A stretch of 64,000 nt of DNA from Prostheceraeus crozeri (taxonomy: Eukaryota > Platyhelminthes > Polycladida > Euryleptidae): NCBI GenBank assembly GCA_907163375.1, contig CAJQUW010009334.1, positions 155,092-219,091 on the forward strand, in the 5' to 3' direction. Made by a program: the position numbers and the translations under genes. Shown here in pieces: positions 11,000-21,683 of this stretch. Numbering within the stretch: the first letter of the stretch is position 1; the number at the start of each line of letters is the position of its first letter. The notes beneath the pieces are model-generated. The model did no database searches. It was not told where the DNA came from and saw only the letters and a program-made list of their open reading frames with translations.

Positions 11000-12720
11000 G
11001 TTACAATAGTGTATGCTGCACTGATAGCGGCAAATAAGCCAGAAACGTTTTGTGGTTCCCGCAATGATTTAAGTCAAATTTTGTTCTCGCCCCTTGAACC
11101 GGTAATTTCGGTTCCGGCCGGAGAAGGCATTTTGAAAATCGAATGCATCTCAAGTTGTGTATGAGTTCTTCAATGTTATCGAAGCAGTCATTAGATAATA
11201 GAAGTCTTTTACTGCTGACAGCATTACACCCCTTGAAGATATTTAAGTTTGGTTGTTACACATACTAAGTAAAATAAGCATCAAAAGTGCTCCAACTAAA
11301 ATCTGGCTAGGTGAGCGCCGCCTTAGCCCTCAGTGGGGGAGTAGTGACGCTAAAGCTTTATTTTTTGTGCTTAGCATGTAGTTGATATCTTCAGTAGATT
11401 GATGCATACATTTTCGTATCCACCACCAAAATCAACGGACTTACAAACTTGATGAGACATCAAGCAATTGTTTTATCATAACCGAGAAAGTTAGTTGGAG
11501 GGTGCAGTTCCTTAGGAACGAGTAGTGGCATGTGCGTTCCCAAGCTCAAACGGATAATGTAGGCATTCAAACGATGTCCAATGTTAGAAGATGTTGTCTA
11601 AATCTTTCTTTATCAGTTCGATTAATATTGCTAGGAATTTTGACTAACTGGTATTTCACTATAAATCACAGTTCATTCCATTTATTAACCCATTAATCAT
11701 TACATCAACCAATTAATTATTACATTTATTTAACCCTTCGGTTGTAGAATTCCACGATTTATTTCATTACTACATTTCCAATCACTGAATATCATTATGT
11801 CTTTGATAGACTTAACTGGCATTGTTACAGACGGAAAGCATGATCACCGTCAACCACGTAGGTAAATTTGCCGTTAAATTCTTGAACATCATTGTCTGAG
11901 TGATTACATTACGACATGCATCAGACATAAAAGCAGCAAACTTTCGGCATCGCTGTCTTTGATCGCATGGAGGCATACTTATTTACTCGCAGAGGGCGTT
12001 GCATTCTTCATATAAGCTGATTCAATAGTCATTTTTAAGCTTAGTTTACATGTGTGACGAAAAGATATTGTACATAAAGAAATTAGAATACAAAATGTTA
12101 TGCATTAGAAATGAATTGTAAGCAAGTTCAATTGCCAAACAATATTTCCGCTCATTTCGAGATTGACTTGTTTCGTGTTACATAATGTATTTCAGACAGT
12201 CACATGAAAACCGAACATGTATAAAGTGCAATTATGACTTAACAACAATCACTGAATGAACATACTTTAGCACATATAGTGAAACACAATCACCTAGTCA
12301 GTGGAATGGACTTGAATTGACAGTTTCACACTTGGCTTGGTGGATTTATTGCGAAATACAAGCTCATTGTCTACTACTATTGAGAGTACGATTACATGTT
12401 GCACAATTATGCATCCATGAGTGTCCGTTATTCAAGTTCTTGAAAATAAATGACATCAGCTATCCAGTTATTACAGGCTATCTATTTGTACTTGAAGCCT
12501 GTTAACTAACCAGCGGCACAGATAGGATTTTATAGACTAGGTTTCCGATTTCATAAAAAAAGGCGTAAAATTTAAAAATATATTTCGTCACACAGCAACA
12601 TTTTATTCCAAAAGTAAATTAATTTTTTGATGTAATAGATCACTAATGGAATTAAAAGATCACATAATATTCTATATGTACCGTCCTACTAACCAACCGA
12701 AATGTAAAAATTTTACATAT
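11000..12720. other. Non-coding stretch, nothing recognised
   Basis: AT-rich sequence with only short frames. No domain, repeat or RNA signature recognised on either strand. Confidence 0.4.
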
Positions 12721-13097
12721 TCAATTAATGTCAGTCACTTCTATTTCAAGACGGCGTCGATTTATCTGAGCAAATTTGTTCATGATTTCATCAATGTTGA
12801 TTTGGACATCTTGGTAAGTGTTCAGGAGACCATGGCCCGTCTGCCTGGATTGACCTGTTGACGCACGAAGAATGGTCTTAGGATTAGGTAATTCCCTAAT
12901 CGATAAATGAAAGCTTGTATGAAAGACGCATAATGCTGATTGGTGTGTTAGTTCAGTTATGCTGAGTCCTGCCAATATAATAGCATGGGTCACGTGGTAA
13001 ACAAGTCTGCTGACGCAGGCTTTCTCAGCCTTGGTGTAAAATTGTTAGACAAAATTAGGCAAACTCCCTCGGCGGAGTTGCAAGGTGTGTATGCCAG

Positions 13098-13135
13098 TTA
13101 GTATACCTTTTGCCATAGTTGTTGTCTCAAACGGC
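13098..13135. repeat. Inverted-repeat arm, partner at 14710-14750
   Basis: The tract TATACCTTTTGCCATAGTTG followed by TTGTCTCAA matches, in reverse complement and with a few mismatches, the sequence around 14712-14745. The two arms bracket about 1.6 kb that includes a LINE reverse-transcriptase fragment. They could be the ends of one element or two opposite copies of one repeat. No target duplication was identified. Confidence 0.45.
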
Positions 13136-13679
13136 AAAGTTGTTGGCAATACAAGATTTCTACAAGCTGTATGATCACTGCGTCATTCTCATATCTAATG
13201 GAAACATTTGCACGTCATAGCATGGTCATAGCATTCATTTGACAAAGAAAGAATTCTAAGCCTTCAAAACCAGCATACTTGTTGTCAATGAATAATTCGC
13301 TATAGAAAATTCGTCTCTATGATCGAGAATGTCTGATACACTGAACCTGGACTATAAGAAAATTTGTACAATGTGTGTGAAAAACAGAGATGGGAGTGGG
13401 CCAGGTAAACTGGCAACGAGGTTGAAATCTTCACTTCTTTTGAGTGTCTTTCCTTCTTCGTTACTTAAGCTGACGCTTCTAAATGCACTCTCCTATTGAG
13501 TTGGTCATCTCATTGCTACTAGAGCATGCATGACAATAGATTTTTTATAGTGCTGTAACGTTGAGTTAATTATTACATTAAGGAAAACTAATTTGATGAT
13601 CGTGATCATCCTTTCTTGGGTGAACTTTATGACGCTTGCACAGATAATTTCCATTGCTAAACATGCGATTTTATGTTAA

Positions 13680-13914
13680 AGACGCGGGGCATGACTTTCA
13701 TGAACAACTTGTGTGCATGACTTAAAAGGCTTATAGGGCGATAATTGCTGAGGTCTAGTCTGTTGTTCTTTTTGTAAATGACAACTATGAGAGCCTCTTT
13801 GAAGGTTTGAGGCACTTTGCCTGTTGAGAGGATGGCATTGAATAACTGTAACAGGGCACTGACTATTGGTTCGCCGCCAGCTTTTAGGAATTCAGAATAG
13901 ATATTGTCAATGCC
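13680..13914 (-). pseudogene. LINE reverse transcriptase fragment (fingers/palm N-terminal part)
   Basis: Reading the minus strand from 13914 downward gives an unbroken stretch including GIDNIYSEFLKAGGE, LFNAILSTGKVPQTFKEA and LSNYRPISLLSHAHKLF. These are classic motifs of non-LTR retrotransposon reverse transcriptases (the PG.D.I segment, KK....D..NYRPISLL). The palm YADD box and endonuclease are not present in readable form, and the frame closes at both ends of this stretch, so it is a dead fragment. The clade (RTE-, CR1- or other-like) cannot be settled from this length. No ATG-initiated frame represents it. Confidence 0.85.
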
Positions 13915-14709
13915 AAGGCTTTACCTGTTTCATTTTGCTAATCGCTGAGGTGATTTCATATTGAGTTGAAGATGGTCGTTTCTTTTTTCTAATTCTGTGT
14001 TCCTTAATATCATACAATTTCAACAATGTAGCCTACGTGTATTTGAAATAAAGTCAAATTTAAAAAGGTAATTCGAATTCTAATCAATCTTGTCTCATAT
14101 AGTGTTTTGCGGGACGGAACCTTATTTCGAAAATTACATAAATGAAAGCTATTAGCATTGAAATACATGTACTCTTTTTGAAAGCACCTCATGCAGCACG
14201 TGCATCTAGATACTTTTTCGTCATCCCTGAAAATGTAATTTACAATATGAAGCAAAAAAGATCCATCATATCTTCGCTTTCGGTATGACAATATGGATGG
14301 AAATGCTTGGCCAATGTGAGCAAAAATTAAAATGCTACCTTGATAATTCGTATACACCAAAGTAGATAGATAACCGTCCTGTTTGAAAAACTAAGTATGA
14401 ATTGCAAGTTAGCAATTAACTTGACAATCAAGTTGTTTATAAGTTACAATGACGATCAACTCTTACATACATTACACAAAATCATATGAATAGAATGCCT
14501 TGCATTATGATTCCCAATCTTTTTTTGATTATCATGATATCTATCATTTCAAGTGAAGATATCTGAACTACAACCAACAACTGTGCCGGTTTTGACAAGC
14601 AATGCCGATTTTAAAATTTTGTGAATAGATGTGTCAATAACTATGACTGGTCTGCCAATAGCCAATATGCTGATTTAAAGAAGATATTTAAAGACTGCAA
14701 ACAACTATA

Positions 14710-14750
14710 CTGGTTGAGACAACAGCTGTGGCAAAAGGTATAATAGTTGT
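14710..14750. repeat. Inverted-repeat arm, partner at 13098-13135
   Basis: Contains TTGAGACAACAGCTGTGGCA and then AAAGGTATAATAGTTG, the approximate reverse complement of the tract at 13098-13135. It directly abuts the hairpin element that begins at 14752. Confidence 0.45.
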
Positions 14751-14751
14751 T

Positions 14752-14888
14752 TACGCAACTAGTGCAAAATATCCATCTTTATTGCTTTCTTCGAGGTCAA
14801 CATATCTATGCACGAGCTCGAAGGGCGAGGGCATAGAATGTTGATCGAGGAGAAAGCAAAAGATGGATATCTTTGCACGAGTTGTGTA
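14752..14888. mobile_element. Hairpin element, TACGCAACT-ended family, copy 1
   Basis: A 137-bp imperfect palindrome. The left arm starts TACGCAACTAGTGCAAA and runs through ATATCCATCTTT and GCTTTCTTCGAGGTCAACAT. The right arm mirrors it and ends TTTGCACGAGTTGTGTA. The loop is near 14805-14835. Its ends match those of the hairpin at 17409-17548, indicating a family of non-autonomous foldback elements. It lies about 80 bp left of the mariner insertion. Confidence 0.75.
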
Positions 14889-15249
14889 GGTAATTTTATT
14901 TTTCACCGATATCATGACCATTATGACTAATCTACTTCTAAGGTGAAATAATAAGCGGGTTTTATACAAGGTGTTTCAAAAGTAGGCTAACAGTAGAAAT
15001 TGGCCTTGAAAAGCTATATCTTAATGCTATAGATTAATAAGCTATGTCATAATAATCTTTTTCACGATGCCACAGATAGCTAATATGCCTTGTATTCGTA
15101 AGGGGCAAAAATTCAATACTCTTTGACATCGCGTAAATCATATTAAAATATCTCATGATCTCCAGTGTTTTCATGCCTACATATTTCACTACAACCCAAT
15201 TTGAATCTATACCGATCATGAGAAGTCGAATAACTATCCAACATCTATC

Positions 15250-15571
15250 AAAAAAAAAATTATTAGGAAACCATGTAAACAAGATAGTAGTTGTTTCAGT
15301 GTTACTGCGGAGAAGGAAGAACAGCTGACATTCGAATGTCCTCCGCGCCCCTCAGCCTGGTGCACGAAGACGCTGTAGTCAACACAAGACAGGGAGGCGA
15401 AGAAGGAAGAACAGCTGACATCCAAATGTCCTTCACCTTTGTTAATTCCAGCCTCCTCTTAGACCATCGTCAGAAGCTTCTGACGATGGCCTAGAGGAGG
15501 CTGAAATTAATAAAGGTATTAACATTAAAACAACTACCATTTTGTTTGCTTGGTTTCCTAACAAAAAAAAT
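15250..15571. mobile_element. Foldback structure nested in the mariner tail
   Basis: Outer arms of about 54 bp lie at 15250-15303 and 15518-15571 (A-run, TTAGGAAACCA, GTAGTTGTTT blocks mirrored on the right). A near-perfect 81-bp hairpin sits at 15436-15516, centred on GAAGCTTC, and a direct repeat beginning AGAAGGAAGAACAGCTGACA starts at 15311 and 15401. This is either a foldback element inserted into the transposon's 3' region or a composite of several. No target duplication was clear. The short open frames across it are by-products of the repeat. Confidence 0.7.
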
Positions 15572-15637
15572 GAACAAATGAATAACCAAGGCCTATTCAA
15601 CATATCAAAAAATTAATCAACTTAAAGTTGCAAAAAT

Positions 15638-16702
15638 TCACGAACGCAAATGCTCAAAATGTCCACCATGGACATCGGCACATTCTTGTAGTCTTTCGGC
15701 CACACTGTGGCACACAGTTCTGCATAAGTTCCTGTCATCACTGATCTCTTGACAGGCATCTGTGATGTAGGAGCGGAGTTGAGAAAGTGTGTGAGGTTTT
15801 CGTCCGTACACTTTCTCCTTTACAACGCCCCAAAAGAAAAAGTCCATCGGAGTTAGATCGGGAGAGCGAGGAGGCCAAAGGATGCTACCACATCTCCCGA
15901 TCCACTTTCCTGGAAAAGTGTCATTCAGATAGCTTCTGACACTCACTGCAAAATGCGCTGGTGCACCATCCTGCTGAAAGTACAGGTCATTGAAGTTGTT
16001 CAATGACTGCATCTCAGGAATCGCAAAGGATTGGAGCATTTGAAGGTACACCTCAGCCGTCACAGTTCTTTCAAAAAATACTGGCCCAATCACACCGTTG
16101 CTTGACATACCGGCCCAGACGGTTAAGCCAGGCTGGTTCAGCTCATTTGTTGATACCATGTGCGGATTTTCAGGGAACCAGTAGACACAGTTATGTCTAT
16201 TTACGTGACCTGATAGTTTGAAACTGGCTTCGTCAGACCAAACTATCTTGTCAAGCAAATCTGGGTTCTCCCGAATTTCCGACAACATGAGCACAGCAAA
16301 CTGCAAGCGTCGTTCAGCATCATCCGGTAGAAGGTGCTGCAACAGTCTGGGTCGGTATGGTTTCAACTCAACTTTCCTCATCAGTCTCCAAGTAGAGCTT
16401 AGAGAAATGTCCAACTCCAATGAGGCTCTTCTTGTTGACTTCTTCGGACTTTGAACAAATGTTTGGGCCACTAGCTCCTCGTTTGATGTTATTGAAACTG
16501 ATCGAGGGCGTCCTGACTTCGGTGCATTCTCTACCGAACCGGTCTTTTCAAATTTATCTCGAATGCGATAAATAGCAAATCTTGATGGAGGATTGCTGTG
16601 AAAGGCATCTCTCCATTCCATTCGCACCTTTTCAGCATTCTTGTTTTTCCAAAAGGATTTCAAAATCCATTTTCTCTGATCATCTTTTAGATGACCTGAC
16701 AT
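15638..16702 (-). CDS. Mariner-family transposase, DD41D
   Basis: An intact 354-residue transposase that would bind the 28-bp terminal repeats and move the element by cut-and-paste in the nucleus. The N-terminal half has two helix-turn-helix-like regions (about residues 5-55 and 70-112) around a GRPR motif at 64-67. The catalytic RNase-H-fold core has D157 in IVWSDEASF, D245 in YFQQDGAPAH and a third acidic residue at D287 in SPDLTPMDFFFWG, a spacing of 41 residues, as in the rosa (DD41D) branch of Tc1/mariner. The start ATG fits the family because it directly precedes the first HTH. The frame is uninterrupted and the full length matches the family (about 340-360). A few scattered changes could still inactivate it. 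Confidence 0.93.
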   Translation of the reverse strand: MSGHLKDDQRKWILKSFWKNKNAEKVRMEWRDAFHSNPPSRFAIYRIRDKFEKTGSVENAPKSGRPRSVSITSNEELVAQTFVQSPKKSTRRASLELDISLSSTWRLMRKVELKPYRPRLLQHLLPDDAERRLQFAVLMLSEIRENPDLLDKIVWSDEASFKLSGHVNRHNCVYWFPENPHMVSTNELNQPGLTVWAGMSSNGVIGPVFFERTVTAEVYLQMLQSFAIPEMQSLNNFNDLYFQQDGAPAHFAVSVRSYLNDTFPGKWIGRCGSILWPPRSPDLTPMDFFFWGVVKEKVYGRKPHTLSQLRSYITDACQEISDDRNLCRTVCHSVAERLQECADVHGGHFEHLRS

Positions 16703-17093
16703 GACAGAAGCAGCAAATTCAAAAAAGCTTCAAGCTTGTTTAATTCACTTCAAGTCAAACTAACAGTGTTTGATTCAAATCAAATTAATTGAACATATCC
16801 ATGTACGTAATGTCAGATTGGTGCTATATCTTGTCCATGATAGATTTCAAAATTCCTTTGCCAATGCATAGACTTCTAAATGATAGTAGCAATTACTTCG
16901 AAGTCTATGGCTCATGTTGGACTGATCATGGATATCCATCGACTGATTCAGGTGTAAATCGCCAATAGAACGGTCAACATAGATTTCCTAGGGCAAAATC
17001 AACTGTTAGCCTACTTTTGAAACACCTTGTATAATTCAATCGCATATATCTATATAGAAATCTATAATTCAACCAGTGCAATAATGAAAATAT

Positions 17094-17235
17094 TACTGCA
17101 CGCCCGTGCAGTAATCTGCTTTACAGGTAAAATAAAGTGAGAGGATATCTACATTATACGCACGGTGAACAATAAATAATATGTATTTGTCTCCGTGCAT
17201 GTAATGAAGATATCCTACCCTCTTATTTGACCTGC
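17094..17235. mobile_element. Hairpin element right of the mariner
   Basis: An imperfect palindrome of about 114 bp (17122-17235). The left arm CAGGTAAAATAAAGTGAGAG then GATATCTACATTA is mirrored by TAATGAAGATATCC and CTCTTATTTGACCTG. A small perfect palindrome TACTGCACGCCCGTGCAGTA abuts it at about 17094-17113. Non-coding and foldback-like. Its ends differ from the TACGCAACT family. Confidence 0.65.
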
Positions 17236-17408
17236 AATCTATGCCAATTATGAGTGATTTTGTCCTGCTTTAGTATAGACTAGATCTGTGAATAAATATT
17301 TTCACGATAAATATGGATAAATTTCAAATCATATAATCTTGATAATCACAGACATATCAATCACAATCCGTCCTTGATCATCATAGCACGTCGGCAAATA
17401 AAATCCTC

Positions 17409-17548
17409 TACGCAACTCGTGCATGAGATTGCTTCATCATAGCATTCCAACTCGTTAGATTTAAATAGTCCTCACCCTACGGGTTCGGGCATTTAAGACA
17501 TCTAACTCGTGGAATGCTATAAAGAAGCAATCATGCACTAGTTGCGTA
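17409..17548. mobile_element. Hairpin element, TACGCAACT-ended family, copy 2
   Basis: A 140-bp imperfect palindrome whose arms begin TACGCAACTCGTGCATGAGA and end with its complement near 17548, passing through GCTTC, TAGCATTCCA and CTCGT blocks. It shares its outer TACGCAACT.GTGCA motif with the hairpin at 14752-14888, but the inner arms differ. Confidence 0.75.
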
Positions 17549-17639
17549 AATAACTATTTATTTTTTCAAATTAATTATCTATTGAAGATGCCCGAATAGG
17601 TACTGAAAAGGCATTAGTAGGCATACCTGAAAAAGGCGC

Positions 17640-17695
17640 CGCGATAGCGCTGGGTTTCCGGATACCCTGGAAACCCCCCCCCCCTATCTGCGCCA
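17640..17695 (-). repeat. Possible solo DNA-transposon terminus
   Basis: On the minus strand this reads CAGTGGCGCAGATAGGGGGG, then a GGGTTTCCAGGG block. CAGTGGCG followed by a G-run is a common kind of DNA-transposon terminus in animals. No matching opposite end was found in the window, so it is a truncated copy at best. Confidence 0.3.
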
Positions 17696-18600
17696 CTGCT
17701 AACCGTACTGACCGGTGTATTTTTTCTCATGATCATCATGGCATTGCAGCTGTAAGTGCAAAATATGCTAGAGAAATTTATTCTGAAACATAGTTCGCAA
17801 AATCATGTCTGATTTAAATTGTAGAATTTTGAAATGTTATCAATCATTTCGATCGATTTGAGATGACTGCACACTTATTTTCTCCAGAAAGTAGACCTAT
17901 TTGTGCACTGTGCGATAATGATTTCATTTGATCGCAATCATTTTGCAATCTTGATCTTACAAACAGGTCGGACCCTATTGCACCGTAATTCAACTATCAT
18001 GTGCATTTTGCAATGTAACTAGCAAACAGTCGACATTGTCAGTTCTTGATTCATAAATGAAATTTTTCAGTGGAATTTATCAATTTAGTAAATCCTTCGA
18101 CTTGCTTGCATAAGTTCACACATAATGAACGCTTCAGAATATTGAGAAGCATAATGAGATTTCATGGATAAAGAGATTATGAATTTTATGGATGAATCCG
18201 CACTACGTCAGAAGCAACATGGCTTCACTTAGTCTATTTAACAGTCTCTGTTTCAGTAGAAGCAGCTCTGCAGCAAGTGAATGTGACCCCAAACCTATGA
18301 TATTTTCTAGAAACACACCCACAGCTAAAGCACTCACACGTTACCACAGTGGCATAGAACGTAGAGGTGCAGTGAGTCTCTCGAAAAACACAGAACGTAC
18401 CGTTTGTTCGCACGGCATAACTTCGAATTCGCTTCCCCAGACCGCTTTCTCTGATTAATGCAATCTTGATACTTTCAAAAGGCACTGGCACAGTTTCTCG
18501 TATGCGGGTGTGTGTATGTAACTTAGAAAAACTGACATTTTTCCCTTTATTAGTAAAGTTTTTTAAATCACTTTATTTCTCATCATTGAGTAATCTGTAA
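17696..18600. other. Non-coding stretch with an unassigned open region
   Basis: The interval 18192-18491 is open on both strands (88 codons plus, 85 codons minus) but shows no domain. It lies just past the 3' end of the LINE fragment that follows on the minus strand. No gene is called. Confidence 0.35.
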
Positions 18601-18609
18601 ATTCCTTCA

Positions 18610-19530
18610 TGACTCCATGTTATGCTGGAGGTAGAAATTTTTTAACAAAAGACCATTTTGCTCACCATTCTCACCTTGTCCCGTCCCATGTGTCCCAGGG
18701 TAGGTCCAGTCCTTTTCCACGGTGCTCAGTCGTTCAACATCGAGGCAATCGGCCCCATTTCCCTCTCCATTCGCATGCAAAATGCCTTTCTGAAGGGATG
18801 GCTCTCCTCATGACGCTTCGCGTGTCTTAACCATGCCAGCCTTTTCTTATCTTGAATAGGGACTACCTCCAATTTCCACGAATCTCATCGTTGCTTTTGC
18901 GATCCAACCGTATGTAGCCCTGCATCCACCTAGGCACAAGAATGTCAGCAACGTAGGGCCTTTTCATTCGCCTTAACAACTCTCACCCTTAACAATTCGC
19001 CTTTCCAACTCTCAGAACCATACAGGATCGCTGGTCAAACGATTGAATAGTACACTTTGCGCTTGATCTGGAGGCGCACTCAGTTATCACACTGTACTGG
19101 GGTCAGCTTCTTCCAACTGTTTCAACCACATTTCACACGGTTTCTGATGTCACCTCCTTATTCACCACTTGAAGCATTCCACTCTCTTCAACGGCTGACT
19201 CTGGATCTCCATCGTTGCTCTCCCCGTCTTGGAGTGGCTTATTCTGAGGTACTTCTTTCCTAAAGCTTTCCTGCATGCTTTCAGCCTTAGCTCTACTTCC
19301 TGAGTGTTGCTTCCAATGTCACGGTTGCTTCCAATGAGTGTTGCTTCACGATGTCGTCGGCTTAAAGCGTATCTCAAGGACCATCCTGTGATGTTTAGAA
19401 ATCACAATGAAAAGGAAGGGATCTAGTGCCGCACCCTGGTGGAGACTCCTCCAGACTGTAAAACCTCGCCTGCACAGTCTCTGTTTGTATATGTCCTGCA
19501 TTAAATGGATGTATCATTCCGACACTTCCT
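18610..19530 (-). pseudogene. LINE reverse transcriptase, C-terminal half and 3' end, decayed
   Basis: Read on the minus strand in several frames, this gives, in order, QDIYKQRLCRRGFTVWRSLH running into HQGAALDPFLFIVIS (the GLHQGSALSPFLF motif before the palm). Next comes LRLKACRKALGKKYLRISHS with SKTG, then PLKRVECFKW (the SKTE and FKYLGS region). Last are GYIRLDRKSNDEI and LAWLRHAKRHEESHPFRKAF (the RR..LRW.GH..R....HP.RKAL tail). This is the C-terminal half of an RTE-type endonuclease/reverse-transcriptase LINE. Several frameshifts and missing bits, including the YADD box region, show it is an old dead copy. It is a different insertion from the fragment at 13680-13914, since the order is wrong for one element. 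Confidence 0.8.
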
Positions 19531-21433
19531 GTCTTGAGAAATTTATTCATTGATTCTGAATTTTACTTTTCATGATTTATTTACCTCTATAATAATAATA
19601 ATAGCATCTATTGAAATTCAACACGTTGAGGGATTTACTACGCTATATATATTGTACATTAATTCTAATGTTTATTGAAATTGTGTAGATTCATCGGATT
19701 TGTCACAAGATAACATACAGTATATTTTCAAAATGTTGATTTCCATGTTAGAGACAAAGTAAGCTTTAAAAGGAAATGTTGAACAATGTTGGCATACTAT
19801 TGAAAGGAAATGGTTACATGATAGATCATAATCAATAATTTTGGGAAGATTTGTGATCTGTCATCGTTGATGGATGCATAACTGTAAGCATTTTGCACAG
19901 GATCGATATCATCTATAATCACAAATCACAGGCACTACACTTTAATATGCACGGTATTATTGTTCAAATGACATTTCTTAGATTGATTTCAAAACTGTTC
20001 AATAATTGCATGTAAACAAGTTAAATCAACTACATGTTGACTTCAACTCCAGCAGAGCTTGTTACGTAAACTCTACCTCGTCCTCCCCAGACGCTTTTGG
20101 GTCACCTGCAGATATGTTTTCTTATCTCTTCTCGTACCATCACGTTCTTCCCTTCAGTTGCTTGGAAATGTGTTTTGTGAACATCCGTTTAGAGGATTAT
20201 ACACATATTAATGGTTCTATCCTACTGTTAATGGTCGACTTGAAGAAATTACCCCATTATTTAAAGACATTTACCGGTATGTCAGATAACCGTTGAAAAA
20301 TCATAATTTAAGGAAATCGTGAAATGTGTAATGCGGCTTTAAGTCATTAGGCTAAATTTTCAATAAAAATTGATGATTTCTAAATGGGTTGTGTAAAGTA
20401 ATGTAATGCATGATGCTTTTATTAGAGCGAGTCTTATGGTAAGAGGCAATTAATCCTACCTTGATCATTTGAGTTTTTGCGAATCAATTGGTTTGATGGT
20501 ACAATGTCGGTTGGTCATGTTCGCCTTAGGCATAATTCATGTTTGTTTTTCAATGATATGAACTGACAAATAATTTTGTTAACAAGCATAACCGATTGTG
20601 TTTGAATATTGCCATAATTTCATCAGTGAATTCGCCCACTATGATTTGTGTTTGATTGTACTTAACATATTAAGGATCCAAAATACTATTGTTCAGCAAC
20701 ATTTAGCCATAAAATCACGGAAGAACATTAAATCGACAAAAAATTATTTTATAATGCAATCACTGTCGACACTTCACAATGGCTTAAAGCTTGTCATCTT
20801 TTGATCATGTGGTCGAACATCAGAATGTAATTGTAAGTCGGTTGAAATAGCATGCGGACTGTTGATATCGTGCCGTTCGATCAAAATCTGATCATTACTG
20901 CATATGTGTAACCCCCATTGAGGGAGTTGTGGTTTTAAAGCTTCTGTCACTTGTCTCAATGGATCTCGACATTTCTGACGAAAGGGATAGATTTCTGTTT
21001 AAATGAAAGAAATGAATGAAGAGACAAATGCGAATGGTTGACTGATGCTTGCAGCAAACACTGGAAGCACGCACATCTTGTCATGCATGTAGAGAGAGGA
21101 TAAGTAATGATACGGTAATGGGCAATCATTTTCTCCATTATTGTGGTGGGCCTAATTTGGCTTTACTGTCTTTTGGTCGCATGGTTGAACCCCGAGCGTG
21201 TCATATGAAGTTGTCAGCGAGGGCATCCAAAAAGGGCAGCAAAATCTGATGATGTCGGCACCTCCACCCCTCCTGGTGGAGAAATGACGGTAATTCATTG
21301 TATTGATTTGATCATTTTTTTTCGAAAAATTCTTCGCAGAAGTCTACCTTTTAGATCTCATTTGAACTATCTGACTCAAGATTGATGCGTCTCCATTTGA
21401 CGTTTTGCAACTTGTTAAATTGTCCTTTTCCAG
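19531..21433. other. Non-coding stretch upstream of the first visible adducin exon
   Basis: AT-rich. It is most simply part of the adducin intron that ends at 21433. Open frames at 20006-20296 and 20598-20804 show no domain. I looked for the adducin head-domain exons here and did not recognise any. Confidence 0.4.
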
Positions 21434-21683
21434 ATCCGCTCAGAAAATGATTGCGGATCGACAAAAGGCAGCTCAGCGAACGGAATGGCTGACAACACCA
21501 AATTCCTATCACAAGGAAGAAATTGAAGAAACGGGGACAGCAAAGCCAAAAAAATATACCAGATGGGTGGCAAACACAGGTGAAGAGAATGCCACCAGTG
21601 GTCATGCTACCCCTATCCATTCAGCCAATCAATTCGCTCCTCAGGGTGAAAATCCTCATGAACTAAAACAGCAACAGAAAAAG
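21434..21683 (+). CDS. Adducin (hts-type) tail exon
   Basis: An internal exon of adducin, the spectrin-actin junction protein of the cortical membrane skeleton. It encodes SAQKMIADRQKAAQRTEWLT, then TPNSYHKEEIEETG, then PKKYTRWVA and a segment ending NQFAPQGENPHELKQQQKK. This lines up with the adducin neck/tail, where family members read ..TRWLNSPN.Y......ETG...PKKITKWV.. and ..P.QFVP..TNP.E. The acceptor is TTGTCCTTTTCCAG before 21434 and the donor is AAG|GTTAGT at 21684. The exon is 250 bp, entered in phase 2 and left in phase 0. The next exon (37244) continues in phase 0 with the correct adducin sequence. The aldolase-like head exons are upstream and not recognised in this window. Confidence 0.9.

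Larger units (their letters stand above)
14967..17029 (-). mobile_element. Tc1/mariner DNA transposon, DD41D (rosa-like), apparently complete
   Basis: The terminal inverted repeats are 28 bp and identical at both ends (14967-14994 and 17002-17029), beginning CAAGGTGTTTCAAAAGTAGG. Both ends abut TA, the expected target duplication (14965-14966 and 17030-17031). The 2063-bp element contains one long transposase frame on the minus strand (15638-16702). Perfect terminal repeats plus an unbroken frame argue for recent insertion and possibly a live copy. Its transposase-downstream region is unusually long and contains a nested foldback structure at 15250-15571. Confidence 0.93.

Noticed and set aside
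12646-12993. 90-codon minus-strand frame (ASTGQSRQTGHGLLNTYQDV) and 71-codon plus frame
   Set aside because: It might be a piece of the LINE whose RT lies at 13680-13914, but no motif confirms it.
15234-15494. Open frames on both strands inside the mariner tail
   Set aside because: They overlap the foldback structure and its direct repeats and have no coding features.
18192-18491. 88-codon plus and 85-codon minus open frames
   Set aside because: Open on both strands with no recognisable domain. It adjoins a LINE 3' end and is probably chance or repeat sequence.
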